NCBI GenBank assembly: GCA_032358255.1
Contig: JAULBX010005331.1
Location: 62,001 to 126,000, forward strand
Direction of reading: 5' to 3'
From: Heterotrichella gracilis
Taxonomy: Eukaryota; Sar; Xanthophyceae; Tribonematales; Xanthonemataceae
DNA length: 64,000 nucleotides
Part shown: piece after piece, positions 12,401-24,892 of the stretch
Position numbering within the stretch: position 1 is the first letter of the stretch
Layout of the letters: each line of letters begins with the position of its first letter
The notes under the pieces: model-generated
Database searches by the model: none
What the model was told of the DNA's origin: nothing
The model's input: only the letters and a program-made list of their open reading frames with translations
Made by a program: the position numbers and the translations under genes

Positions 12401-15400
12401 ACTGGAAGACTAGAACAGGCCTATTTCAGGCCCCCTGATCATTATACAATGCTTAGTATACCTTAGGTACACCAAATTTCGTTACAAATAAACAATGCTG
12501 CTGTACCCACCAGGTCAGTGGAGGATGATCATTACGACTGCAATCGCATTATCCCATTCACAGATGAAGACATATGAAATGATGATGTTGCTGTACCCAC
12601 CTTGCCCTATGGAGGAACATGGACTCCATGCGGTGCATGACAAGGGAGCGGTGGAGCATGTAGTAGGCCGCCAAGTCAGCGATCAGCAGCGCGACAATGG
12701 CGGCGAAGACATAGGGCAGGGATGCGAGAATGGCTGGGATCTTTGACACGGCACGGGCCACTGCGGTGGCTAGGTAGAGACGCCAGTAGGCGGTTTGCTT
12801 GATGAAGGCGACTGCAGGGGGAGGAAAGGGGGGTGGGGTTAGCAGGGAGGGTGCAAAAAGGGGTGAGGCTGGCTGGTGCTTCAAGGTGGTAATCGGGATA
12901 TTAGATCGCTTATGAGGGGTGGCAGTGCCTTGTGAACCACCATCCAGGGTGTATGTAATCGAGCCAGAGCGTCACCACTACCACAATGTAACAGCCATGT
13001 CAACAGAACAGAACCACATTCACAGAAGAATAATGCGGAGTCCCGCAATTTCCATCAATTAACATGGCATTTCATTCCTGCTTGTTACCCACATTGTGTG
13101 TCCCTCCCACCCGCTTACCTGTGTTCCGCTCCCCTTGGATGACATAACGCAGGGTGGTGGCCTGACTCCACAGCGAGGAATCCACCTCCGCCCCCAGCTC
13201 CACCACGCACTCCCCCGCGCTCCCCTTGCACCCCTCCCCTGGCGTAAACCCCGCGGCGTGCAGCGGCCCGTCCAAAACCCTCCTCGAAAACCCTAGCCTC
13301 TTGATCTCGGCCCAGGGCTGCGAAAGCAGGCGCAGCTCGGATTCCCTCACCGCCGCGCCGCAGTCATCCATGCCGTCGCACCGACACCCAAGCCGCGCTG
13401 ACGCGATGCCGTTTGGCGCGATGCCGTGGCGCGCGGCGTGCGCGGGGAGGTCGACGTAGACTTCGGTGGGTGCGCTGCCTGTCTGCCACAGGGATTGGAG
13501 CGGGGGCGCGCAGGTGCGGAGGGTGGGGTCGATTGCCGAGGAGCCGCACAGCTGGAGTGTGCAGGTGATGGAGGGGTCTGCGGGGATGGGGATGATGATG
13601 ATGATCAGAGGGATGGCAATAAGAGTGACTTGGAATTGGACTTTGCTTCAGTGCATGTTGGGGGGCGGCATGTTGGGGAGCCAGGGGATTCAACGGAATA
13701 AATTTGCACAAACGATTCCATGTTACTGCCTAGGGTGGCATTCAAAATCACAGCTGTGCTGCACTTACATCCCTGCCAAGGGTTTTCAAGTTTTTAGGCC
13801 TACCTGTGTTGGCACTGCTCAGAATGAGGTCACCAAGTAAGTCCACGTATCGATTGACCCTGGGCAGGTAGGTGGGGTCTGTGGGGTCGAAATCCACGTG
13901 GGGAAGCTCCCCCATCACCGCATCGATTGCGTTGTAACCCCCTGCTGAGGCGTTCACCCTGTAGGGGGTCATGCGGGCAGCTGGGAAGAACCTGGCGGCC
14001 GACGACAGCTGCAGCTGGGAGTTGCGGCCCTACACAAGGGTTGAGGGGGATGAGTAGAAAGAAGGGCATTCGCTGATGCACATAACATAATTATTTTCTC
14101 AATTTATAATGGGTAAATCAATGCATTCCCATGGGTGAGCAGAAGAATAAGTCAATGATTTCCATTGCTTTTTTGAAGTGGGGTGAGTTAGTGTGCAAGA
14201 CTGACTGCATTTCTGGCTGCATTGCTGAAATGCATGCATTTCAGCAATGCAGCCAGAAATGCATGCAACTGACTAAACAACTAATTACATACACAAAGTG
14301 CTGTGGCGTACCCCGATGAATGGAAACAGCTGCTTCGTCATCAACTTCTCACAGGTGTCGCCATCCGATGTGCACCGCAGCCTGTGCTTGGAGCCCACAA
14401 CCTCCACCTCCGGGATGGGAGTCTCGGGCAGGTTCCAGGATCCCCAGCGGAATCTGAACACCGAGGGCCTGACGGGCAGGTAGATGGAGCCGTTGAGGTG
14501 GCCAATCGTCTCCCCTTGCACCGACATGAGGTCCGAGTCCCAGTAGGCCACGGGGTCTGCAGCCAGCACACAGTGACAACGTGATCAACTATCATAGTCG
14601 GTTACATGTTTATTAAATACAACTAAGACTGAGTACTACTTGGTTTTGGGACCCGGGTCTTCGAATTTGCTGTGGGTTTTGATGCCTGCATGGGTACCAC
14701 CCACGTGGTACCCACCCACGAGTGCAAGTTGCAATGTGTGACCAGGTTCCCAAGCCATTGCACAGGGACACAAGCCTGGGCAAACCCTAAACCCTGACCC
14801 TACCTGGGCAGTGGTCCCAGGCGGCCCCTGCGGGCGCCCTCTTCACCCCCTTGCCACCTGCGCGGCAGCTGCCGGGCTGGATGGGGCACCAGGGCTGGCT
14901 GCCTCTGTCCGCAGTGGTCATGCAGCCGTGCCCAGATAGGGAGATGGCGAGGTTGTCCCCGAGGCTGTCGGCCGCCATGTGGGACTGGCACTTGCACCCA
15001 GCCAGGGTGGTGATGGTCTGCGCCTCCTCTGTGATTGGGAAAAGCTGAGTTACATATTTGATGTTGAATTTGAATTCAAATTCGAAAATGTTGGTGATTT
15101 TTCTGGCAAATAGGATTGGATCGGGTGCAGGCGTTGTAGAGCGCAGGCGTGGTAGGGAGCTGCGGCCAAACAGCAAAACCCTGGTAGGGCTTTGTCAACA
15201 GAAGAGTCTACAAAATGTGGCGTGAAAGCGCAGTACCCAGGTCCCACAATGCTCGCTGTAACAAGCAGCGCAGAGCACTCTACAGTAAAGCGCAGGCCAC
15301 CCAAGGTGTTACCCTGTCACACAACCCTACACCCTACCTGGTTGGGGCATGCAGTAGTCGTAGTATACATCTGCCTGTGGGGCCAGCCTGGCTTCATGGT

Positions 15401-16905
15401 GTGTGCAGGTGGCAGGGTTGACCACACAAATGGGGATGGAGAACTCTGCACCGAAGATGTCAGCCGAGGGGGAAAAGCAGTGCCTGTGTATGCGCGAGAG
15501 GGGAGGTAAGTGGCCGGCCATCAGCTGGACCTTGATTGGATAAGTGAGAAGCACACAGAGACCACCATATGATACTCCTTACTTTCAACCAGACGTTATG
15601 TGGTACTAAACCCTACATGCAGGCAAATGGCCAGGGCATAGCTTCACTCCCACGCGCTTTAGGATGCAGGGTTAGGGTTTTCGTTCAAAGTGCAAGAGGG
15701 AGGAGACGTACCCGTGCGCCGACCTGAGGTGCTGCTCCGGGTTGTTGGTTTGTGTGAAGGGGCTGTTGATGCACAGGCAGCCGCCTGCGCTGCGCGCCGG
15801 TAGATGTAAATGGAGGCCTGTAAAGAGAGCAAATAAAAATAAATATAGGGTAAGTAGCTAAACAAAACAAAAGTGGTTCAGTGGCTTGCAGGCTAGGTGG
15901 GCTCATACCTGTACAACATAGGAAGATAGGTTTTACTCCTGTGATAGTTAAACCCTAGACCCTGGTGCCTTGTGTATCGCTAGGAGTGCAAAGCAGTGGT
16001 GGTGTGGTAAACCATGGCCCCTCCAAAACCCCACCAGTCTTGCAAGACTGTGCACCCTGTTTGGTTGGTGGGTGATGTTGCCAACGAGTAAGCACAGTGT
16101 TGTGCCGCCTCATGAAAAAACACCAACCCAATGCACACGTATTGCCTGCACAACAAATCGAACAGCACCGTCACAGCTTCCAGCTTTACACCACCAGCTG
16201 CCACGCCCTCCCAAACCCCTGCCTCCCCACCTTTTCCATGAGAGCTGGCTCGCAATGTGGTGCCGTTTGCGTCCTGGATGGTCGTGACGCCTGCCTGCAG
16301 ACACCCAGCAGTGGACGTGTCAGTTGACCCAAACCCCGGGATGCACCCCCATCGATGTGCATGTGCGGGTCACTGGTGAGTGCGGGACAAGGAACGCAGC
16401 GGTGCCCACGTTTGGAGCAAATAGGGCATTTGAAGCCCCGACGCTACGGGTGTAGAAGCAGTAGAAGAAGGGAAAAGAGACACCGCTCGCACGTTGAAAA
16501 ACGCCCAACAGGCGAAACCTGATCGTCCATCCGAGGTCAACCGGCAGGCAGTACCATGACTTCCTCTCCCCTCTCCAACCACCCCCAGGCCTCAAAACAC
16601 GCGAAATCAGGTCACAAAACACGCCACTATCCGGCGATTGTCAAAGGCAGTCGGGAACGCGTGCAGGTGTTGTGTGGGAGGGGCACCTTGACTTGGCTCG
16701 TGCCATGCCATTGGAGCATGGTGCTTAGCGAGCCCAGCTGAAGCTCTGGCACAACCCACCACTCTGGTGTGCTCAGAGTCAGTAACGCCGCGCAGGTGAA
16801 CAAGCAGTGCACCAGCGTGGCCACCCTCCTGGTCTTGTGCTGCTGGTTTTGGGACGAGAGGTGTTTGGTGCCCTCCATGCCAAAGGCCTGCAGCTGCCTC
16901 AACAT
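9205..16905 (-). CDS. Receptor-like protein kinase with Cys-rich ectodomain, non-RD catalytic loop
   Basis: Sixteen exons, 5' to 3': 16687-16905, 16347-16559, 16231-16294, 15712-15817, 15338-15483, 14804-15028, 14312-14556, 13804-14029, 13119-13577, 12601-12811, 12108-12342, 11647-11787, 11181-11299, 10733-10850, 10214-10419 and 9205-9901. They total 3630 nt (1209 residues) with all phases matching. A hydrophobic segment at ~28-44 may be a signal or anchor. The ectodomain (~50-634) is Cys-rich (GCKCQS, HGCMTT, PWCPIQPGSC) and matches no family I can name. One membrane helix lies at ~661-686. The kinase domain has LGEGAFAKV (~775), VAVKELD (Lys ~798), HLDIKSANILL (~892), DLG (~912) and MAPE. 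HLD in place of HRD makes it non-RD, but Asp, Lys, Asn and the DLG Asp are kept, so activity is plausible. The C-terminal tail carries three MCGG-type repeats. The first two exons rest mainly on phase agreement. Confidence 0.85.
10496..10531 (-). pseudogene. Copy of the start of kinase exon 10214-10419, with acceptor
   Basis: Repeats the first ~35 nt of the IADLGLAHAM exon plus its CCGCAG acceptor. On its truncated side lie GGGTAGGGTTTGAGGTAGGG tracts (a degenerate telomere-like patch). A further decayed copy is at ~10587-10612. Confidence 0.85.
10880..11145. repeat. Minisatellite of CAATCAGGTGCTG-type units in a kinase intron
   Basis: The intron 10851-11180 is largely irregular repeats of a 10-22 nt motif (GATCAGGTGCTGCAATCAGG and variants). 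Confidence 0.8.
11544..11587 (-). pseudogene. Copy of the end of kinase exon 11647-11787, with donor
   Basis: Repeats the last ~44 nt of the exon (VELLSSCRHPHIVQ region) and keeps the GTAGGG donor. Its truncated edge is joined to GCAAACCCTAAATC, followed by two more CCCTA motifs. Confidence 0.88.
11989..12048 (-). pseudogene. Copy of the glycine-loop exon end, with donor
   Basis: Repeats the last ~60 nt of exon 12108-12342 (the GEDVLLGEGAF coding end) and its GTGACT donor. It has one Ala-to-Thr change (GCC to ACC) and synonymous changes. The truncated edge runs into AAAACCCCTAAACCCTAAAC. Confidence 0.9.
12054..12098. repeat. Telomere-like CCCTAAA tract in a receptor-kinase intron
   Basis: ACCCCTAAACCCTAAACAAA then AACCCTAAACCCTAAATCC, bridging an exon copy and the true exon end. 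Confidence 0.9.
14206..14263. repeat. 58-bp perfect palindrome
   Basis: TGCATTTCTGGCTGCATTGC... reads identically on both strands over 58 nt, centred on ATGCATGCAT. It lies in the receptor-kinase intron 14030-14311 and overlaps a dispersed repeat also seen at ~30170, ~33550 and ~56930. Confidence 0.92.
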
Positions 16906-19592
16906 TCAGCAATGGCGAGGTGGTACGACGTCCAGCAGGGAAGTCAAACCCCTGCAGATTGTCTCACATAAGCGACACTTTTCTGCAGTCCGAGGTGGTT
17001 GCTATGCACGGCACGTGATGAGCGACATCAACATAACCCATGAACGCTTGAACAGACCGTGCCGGAACCCCCAGCCATGCTATTCCCCGGTGCCACGACA
17101 TGCCAGTGCAGGACAGATTCAGTCGACACGTCAGTCGATGACAAACAGACCTCATGGGTCCCTGAGGGGACATCGAGAACGATGAAGAGCAATGCCTTAT
17201 CACCGCAAAACGTGCAGTGTTGCTCGAGCTCACGTACCGTGGGTGAACTTTGGGAGGGACTGGGGTGGGGTAGAGGTGGGCAAGGCCAAGTAAATCGTCT
17301 GACACTATCCTGTGCTTTCGCCCGCAAGGGCTCTGCTCCTCACTGAGACACCGAGAAACGATTGTCGCTCAGATGGGTTTCTGGTGGGTACCACATCGTG
17401 TTTGATCCAGAAAGTTGGCTACATGTCGGAAGTGGTGTGCCATTGCGCCGATGCCCGCAGGCATTACTAATCAGGCAGAGTGGGTATCACTCTTCGTATC
17501 AGGCAAGCTGTGTCAAACTGAAACTGTGATTGTGCGAAAACGTATGGAACAACAAGCTGGCATAACGCGAAGCTAGTGCTGTGAAGACGTGTTTTGGAGT
17601 GGTTGCACGGGCTTTTGCAGCACTTCTTGCCCGCCGGGTACCATTGGAGGTGGAATTACCCGCACGTGGCCTCCAAACCTAGTCATACTTGCAGACCAAA
17701 CCTGAAATTTGGTCTGTAGGTGTCGCGAACAGGACTTTGATTTATAATTAGTATGTCTCCCGCTGCCACATGTGCCATGTGCGTTTGACAAAAGCACTTT
17801 ATGAACAGAGATGACATAATTTCGGAAAGTGATAGTCTGCAATTGAAGTGCCACGCCAGAGGATGGCAAGCGTGGTCCAGAAATGCCATGAGTACTTCGC
17901 TGCAGATCAGGTACCTGGGCAGACGTGTAAGCTTGAGGCTTTGCCAGGCCCCGCCAAAAATTGTTATGCGTGGATACGTTTGGCATGGTGACAAGACCTC
18001 TGCACTGAAACTTGCCCCAGTACAGCGACACACTTTCTCTATTGGGTTGCATGCCTATCTGTGATACCCCATCTGACCTAGAGTTGACTGCTGCGAGCTG
18101 CAATGCTCTCCATGGCACCGCACCACACCCATATCCACATCCACACCCACCAACGGAAGCACACACACCGTGTAAACTGAAACCCTGCCCAGGAATTGTG
18201 GCACGCTGCAGATGGCTGCTGCAAACGGCATACTTGTGATCTGAAGTTGGCTGAGCAAACGGCACTCTTTGCCAAAGCTTGATACACAATTTCTTGACAA
18301 TGCAAGTGGGAATACCTACCCCCAGCGCCGCGCCTTAGAAATGAAGCCTAGCACCGTACACCTCGTGTGAGAGATGGGTCAACTACCCCTCAGCAAGACC
18401 AGTATTCCAGCACACTGGCTAATAAGGGTTGCTGCTGATGGCGAAAGGGTTTGGGGGGTTGCACAGCAGCAACCAGTTGTCGCCACCCCGGGCAGCTGAC
18501 AAGCGAGGGGAATATGGGACACTGCACGCTACGCACATATTCTGACTGTTCTGTGACCATTGTGCTTCGTTCCTGCCAAGTGAAGTGCTGTGTACCTTGT
18601 GTTGCTCGTGTACACGGCAACCCCCATAGCCTCGCACATACCCTTTCACTCACGCCCATGACTTCTCACACACGCCCATAGCCTTGTACACACAATGACA
18701 CATATGTGGAGCAGGTGCCAGCACGTCCTGATCTCGTGCCATGCATGCATCTGCCAGTAGCACGCCACAGGATGCATGGTTGGGTGCATGCCACCTTTGC
18801 CCATCCTTTTCTTTGTCCCCGCACAGTGGGTGTTTTTCATACCAAAGCTGTGTCAACGGCAGTGTGGTTCTTTAACCGCCGTGGCGTGGTTACGGTCGAA
18901 AGGAGGTGGGCCAAAAGCCTTTGGTGCATGTGGTGGAAGGTTGATGCGCCCGCCCCAATCACTCTAGTGCTACGAAACCACCAGCGCTGAAGAGTTTCAA
19001 AGACGGGCCGTAGGTCACATACATATCTTTGAAAAAGAGCAAGAAGACGACAACACGGGCTTACCGAAGCGTTGTGCCGTGGTGGTAAAATACGTCCCAC
19101 AAAATGCCCCCGTGGCACCACCTGCATGCATGCATTGTTGAACGCAAGCTATCCTGGTTATAAAACGTTTTACAGCCCAAAGTTGCTGGCTTTCGACTGA
19201 GGTTGTGAGCTGTCACTGGCCAACGTCACCCTTAGCACTGTCGAAGTCCTGGTCGCTAAATACTTTACCAGTGTCAGGGCTCCCGGCAGTGTAATGTCTT
19301 CGGACCATAGCTCGTTATCCCATTAACGTTGGGCTTTGCGTTTACCGTTCAGGCACAACGGCAGGGCTTTGCAAGCCACGTACTTTCAAACGCACTATCT
19401 GGAACACACGTCTGCTGCAGTTTGGTGTCACACTTCCTAATACTAAGCAGTGCTCGGAGATGGTCCAAAACATATGCATGCATGTGTAAGTACACTGCTA
19501 TGATCCACCACTCTTCCACGTCGGGATTTCACACCAGCCCAGTTGGATATATCCGTAAAGAAGCCCCGACGAGACCTTGCAGCGTGAGGAGT
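16906..19592. other. Divergent intergenic region, receptor kinase / HAD-like gene
   Basis: It should hold promoters for both flanking genes, which point away from each other. No exon chain or recognisable protein family was found. The long frame at 17573-18289 on the minus strand lacks coding character. Confidence 0.45.
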
Positions 19593-22300
19593 ATGGCAAC
19601 TGCTTTATCAAGGCCGCATGTGGCCCAGCGACCCTTTGAATCCAGGTCATGCCGTAGCATTGGTGGCAACTACGGTCGGCGGCATACAAGGACGCCGATC
19701 GGCCCGTGTGGCAACGCCCAGCGGCGGTGGCACAGAAGCGGCGTGCGTTGCCAGGCGGGCGATGCCGAGGCCGGCAAAGCCATCTTCGTGTTTGGGGTGG
19801 ATGGGGCTGTGTGCGACATGTGTGAGGCAACCACACTGGTTGGTACGTGACGCAGCCCACACACCTCTCTACATTACCCACGTTCCTAAACGAGGCGTTC
19901 TTGGCTAACAAGCCCTGAGCACCCCCGTCTTAAACTGGGGTGATCTAGCCAACCACTTCATGGTGCCTCACAAAACCCTAAGAAAAACCCTTGCCCAACC
20001 AGCCGCACCAGCAAGCCTGCACACGCCGCTTGCCACCGCCCGCGCCTCTCTCCAAACCGTACCCACCCCCCACCCCCACCGCCTGATGCCCCCCGAACCA
20101 CATTCCACCCCATCCCCTGACCCCACCTTCCCCACCCCACCCCCCACCACAGCCTTCAAAGCAGCGCAGGCCCTGTGGGGAGAGGAGGCAGTCCCCGGGG
20201 CCGGTGGTCTGTACGTGCAGCGCATGCGCGACGTGTGGCCCGCTGCTGGCCAGGAGTGGGAGGCTGTGCTCATGCTTCGGCTGCTGGTGGAGGAGGGGCT
20301 AGTAGGTGGGTGGGGGGTGGGGTGGTGCTTTGGGTTCAGAGTAGCTCAGGGGTGTGCGTGCGTGGTACAGAGGGAGACGGGCCTGCAGTGATGGCTGGGG
20401 GGGCCAAATGTCCCACCCTTCAATACACTCCCTTGCAAAATATCCTAAGTTAAGCCCAAATCCTTCTTTGAGCTCACATCATTTCCAGGGGGCCGCAGCG
20501 CCAAAGGGCGGCGGGCGGGGCCCGTGGTTGGCCGCTCGCCCTTCCACAACACCACCAGGGGTCTCCTATCCACCGAAATCATCGAGCATTGGGAGGTGTT
20601 GAGGGAGACCTGCCTGCGGCGGTGGCTAGGGGGCCAAATGCCGCCGGCGGCCGCGGAGCGCGAAATCCGGGCGCAATACGACGCGGCGCTGGAGGCGTGC
20701 TTCCAAGAGGACCCCTCGATGCTGTTTGGGAGCATCAGGTAAGGGAGGGCTGTGGAGTCCTGGCGTGTGTATCAGAGCAGGGGTGAAATTTCAGGATTTT
20801 TTATTGTGTAGTCTTGTTAGTGCATGGAGTCTCAATCATTCTGCAACCACCTGCATCGTCTGATTGGCGTATGCAGCACACTCGTGCATTTCCGTATGTG
20901 TTTAGTTGCTGGGCGCCTTGACTCTCAACCCTAAACCCTAAGCCAATGCCATCACGCCACATGGGGTGGAGAGCCATCATCCCATGTCATCCGTCACACC
21001 ATGTGACTCACATGGCCCATGTGCCACCACCACCGCAGGCCCCACCCGTCGGTGGTCGCCGCCATCAACGCGGCCCCCCTCCCCGTCTACTTTTCCTCCT
21101 CCCTCCCCCCTACCATCTCCCGCGAGCTGCTGCACAACTGCGGGCTGGCACCCGAGTGCATGCGCGTGGCGGCGCCAGGTGGCGGCAGGCAGCAGGCGCT
21201 GCGGGAGGTGATGCAGGCGGCGCGGGACCAGCAGGCAGATGTGGTGCACTGGGTGGAGGTGCGCCTAGGGATTTGGGTTTAGGGTTTAGCATATAGATGT
21301 AGGCTATGAGTGGACTTTAGTACTACGAGGCTGTGGAGTTTGAGAAACTCCAGGTCAAGCTTTACTGAGGTAGGGTGATGCTTAGGGCTTTTCAAAAGCC
21401 CTAAGCATCAGTGATGCTGGCGGCGGGGGAGCAGCAGGGCGATGTGGTGCATTGGGTGGAGGTGCGCCTAGGGTTTTGGGTGGCGAGGTTTGGATTTAAG
21501 ATGTGGGGGGAAGGGCCTGGGCTACGGAGGTTTGGGATGCACAGGCATTGAGATAATGCTGTTGAGCGGTTGGGGATGCTCAGGGTTTCAGTGATCTGGT
21601 GGCGCGGGAGCAGCAGGTAGATGCGGTACACGGGGGGGAGGTAGGTGGATGCGTCGGGTTGTGCATGGCGCCTGTAGTGTGATGCTTAGGATTTATTTTT
21701 GGTGTCAATTGCACGTGGATGTGGTTCACTGGGTGGAGCGTAGGGTTTTTGGGCACCGCAGAGCCGCCACCGCCGCCACCGCCACCAACATCGCATGAAC
21801 ATTGAACCACCAAATCCCTACCTTGGTCCAGCAATACATGTTTTACTTCAATGCAAGTACCTAACTTGCTCCAGAGTTGCATGCAAGCTTGTATCATCCC
21901 ACTGCCCGTCCACACCCACACCAGATTCGCTTCAGCAACCCTCATTGCACGTGGTTACTCAAACCTTCTAGTTGCTTATTTATTGCCCATGCTCATCCCA
22001 TTTCCTACCCACCCCCCACAGGATCGCTTCAGCAGCCTCCAGGAGGTGGAGGCAGCCGCACGCGCCACCACCACTACCACCACCGCCACCGAGGTCGAGT
22101 CAGCGGTGGACACCGGCGCCCCCCTCCCCTTCCAGCCCCAGCTTTCGCTCCACCTGGCTGAGTGGGGGTTCAGCACCCCCGCCCTGCAGGCCCGGGCGGT
22201 GGCTGTGCCTGGGATCTCTCTCATGAGTGATGTGCGACTGGCGGAGATGATGGGGGTGACTGATGAGCCACTGGTCATGGATGGGATCGCCTGGAGGTGA
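19593..22300 (+). CDS. HAD-superfamily protein, probably plastid-targeted, nucleophile Asp replaced
   Basis: Five exons: 19593-19842, 20153-20305, 20489-20738, 21039-21258 and 22022-22300. They total 1152 nt (383 residues) with matching phases. Residues 1-55 are rich in Arg and Ser and end in VRCQAG, like a chloroplast transit peptide; the frame is open upstream, so another start is possible. HAD motif I reads FVFGVDGAVCD (~65-75): the first Asp of the DxD pair, the nucleophile in active HADs, is Gly68, while Asp70 is kept. Motif II may be PVYFSSS. The motif III region (GGGRQQALREV) lacks an obvious Lys. Motif IV-like VEDRFSSLQ spans the last junction. The fold resembles plant and algal HAD-like hydrolases, and LAEWGFSTP near the end fits that group. 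Loss of the nucleophile suggests a non-catalytic role. Confidence 0.75.
21376..21410. repeat. Perfect 17-bp inverted repeat with telomere-like core
   Basis: TGATGCTTAGGGCTTTT, one base, then its exact reverse complement. The arms carry CTTAGGG/CCCTAAG. It directly abuts the exon copy that starts at 21411. Confidence 0.92.
21411..21466 (+). pseudogene. Copy of the end of HAD exon 21039-21258, with donor
   Basis: Repeats ~50 nt of the exon end (QADVVHWVE coding region) and the GTGCGCCTAGGG donor context. Confidence 0.85.
21592..21641 (+). pseudogene. Second copy of the same HAD exon end
   Basis: Diverged copy: GGCGCGGGAGCAGCAGGTAG... then GGGGGGAG and a GTAGGT donor-like site. A third fragment (GTGGATGTGGTTCACTGGGT) lies at ~21713-21742. 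Confidence 0.7.
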
Positions 22301-24892
22301 TGGGTTGGGGTTTGGATTGGGCTCGGTGGTGGGGTTATAGAGAAGGGGGTCAGGTGGTGGTTGGCGCCTGTTGGATGCGGGAGTGATGGGTCATGGTCTG
22401 TCCTTCACGTACAGAAATGTACTCCAATACCCATGAGATTACGCACTGCACTTAAGTAAGGTTGTTGAGCAGACTAAAACCACCTGCCTAGACAGTCTAC
22501 ATTTGCAAGAGATTTCAAGCAGCGGCTCAATGGAACACTGTCCCTGACAGGAATTTTAGGTGGTCACTAGCAAAGCGCCACCAATTATTGTGCTATTTGG
22601 AGGGAGTGCCAGCGCTTTGTTACAAAAGCGGTGGTGTGGCGGGGTTCTCTTGTTCACTGAAATGTTCTCAACATATTGGCAGGAATCTTGTATTATTGCA
22701 GACAATCTGGTGCGCCCCGATGATGGCATCCGATGCCGATTGCAAATTGGAGTTTGATCACATTTATCGACCGCCCCGCAAGAGGTTGCGGTCAATGACC
22801 AACCAGGTTTGACATGTTCAAATCAACGCCATTAAATGGACATGTTCACGGCCTCTGTCACAGTGGCAGCTTGTCTAGCACTAGTGAAGCCGGTTGCAAG
22901 CCAATTGGCAGTCCATAATGGCACAATAATTGATATGAAACGGCATGCCCCGTGCTGAATATGCAACGACACTCAGTGCGCTGGGGTTGCAGGCTGAGCC
23001 TGACAGCTGCTGCACTGTGGCTCCCTGCTCGGTGACACGTGTACCACTGGTAGTACCACTGGTACTACCACTGAACAGTAATTTCACATTTATCGCAGTG
23101 GTTAAAGCGCAACAGGTACACGCAACACGCAGCACACCAACAATGGTGACATGATGCTCATTGGTGGAATTTCAATGCAGTGCAATCGTCCTCCAAACAA
23201 ATACTATTTGCCAACGGTTACTATTTGCTATTGAGCATGTGCCAGCTTGCGGCAATTTACCCAGTATACTATCAATCCAGTCTACTATTTATCCAGTATA
23301 CTATCAGGTATATCAAGATATTTAATCTAAACACACCAGCTGGGTCCACACCCAAGCCTACTGTTGCAAGATTCCTCAGGCTGACTCCTACGCTGCCTGG
23401 ACCGTGACTGGGTGTTCAAGTGTCCGACCTGCGCTTACTGAGTACCCATGGGTAGTGTCCAAGATGCGCTTACTGGCCAGTGGGACCTCGGGTATTCGAA
23501 TTGCAATATTCAACCAATTACCGCCCACTAATGGTCCAGCATAGCATCCCACCCTGCAACACTCAGTGCGTATACGTCCTGCGTCATGCGCAGCGGTACC
23601 AATGCAAGGCTGCTTGGAGCCCAAGAAAGGGCCCCGCTGATCAGTGATGCCCAATCTAACTGCTATAATCTACAAGCTATATGCTACAATAGACAAGCTA
23701 CAGGCGGGCGTTCACATAACCAAACTCCACCATGGTTCTATGGCCCAGGAAGGCATGTGGCCACAGTGACTCAGCCCTTTGAGGGTGGTGGCGGCGGTGG
23801 TGGAGGTGGAGGTGGTGGCGGAGGCGGCGGGTTTTTGGCGCCTGCACAGCAGGGGGGCACATGCTGTCGTCATGTTGCAGGCAGCAGGCACAGCCTGGCG
23901 TAGCAAAACACTGAGCAGTACTTACTAAGTTGCATCATCTATAGGTAGCGCGCTGCTGTGCAAAGCATGTCAACAGTCTTAATGACATCTTCTTCCCCCA
24001 CCTCAACAGTGAAAAAAATGGTGTGAAAATTCCTAATGTACAGAAATTAGTACATGAGCACCACGCGCGTCAAATGGTGCATGGTTGCTGCGTCAGGCTG
24101 AAGCGGAGAGCTGATGGACAACTGCTGCTTTGCACATGGGTTTTGCATGTTTCACTCACAGGGTCGCTGTGATTGACAAATCCATGTTTCACTCCAGTGA
24201 CCCTCTGAGACAATTATGCACAAACCATGTGCAACACAATAGATGTTCTGCAGCTCACATTCTCAGTCTGACGTAGCGACCATGCACCACTTGACGCGCG
24301 TGGTGTTCCTCTGCACCAGTGCCATTTTGTTTGTTGCAATGCTTTGCACTTGCACACCATATGGTTGGGGCACATCCAGCAGCCCAACCATAGGGCGCCG
24401 TGGCCCAATGGCAAGCGTAAGCCAACCGCACGGCAGGGGCAACTACTGCGTTTCTTGGGCTAATGACATGGATCATAAATGTGAAAAATGGGCTAGGTAC
24501 TGTGATGTACCTCGGCAGATCAGGATGCTGGTGCTGTAATCCTAACCTAGGACTACAACATGTTGCACCTCACGATGGACCAAACTCCTATGCGCATGGT
24601 TCCACCTGGGCACATACCTGGTAAATTCGCCCCTGATGACTGGATCCCTGGGAGTAAATATGTAGGGTTTAGGGTTGGAGGGCAAGGGATGCATGATCCC
24701 ACTTGGGCACCCACCGGCACTTTTAATGACTGGTTTAAGCGTCTAGGGTTTAGGGTCTAGGGTTTAGGTTGGCAAGGTGAATGCTAGGTACCCATGATTC
24801 CACCTGGGCGCCCGGTGGTGGCTGGCCATACTCACCTCTGGTGGCTGATCCATTGGTGCTACACCTCTCTTTCAGGAGGGAACCACAGGGTG
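22301..24892. other. Spacer with simple repeats, no gene supported
   Basis: Includes a GGT/GGC run at ~23785-23832, a short GTACCACTGGTAGTACCACT repeat near 23040, and TTTAGGG patches at ~24664-24674 and ~24743-24770. No splice-consistent exons were found. Confidence 0.45.

Noticed and set aside
17573-18289. 238-residue minus-strand open frame
   Set aside because: No family resemblance, mixed composition and no flanking exons. It lies in a divergent intergenic region.
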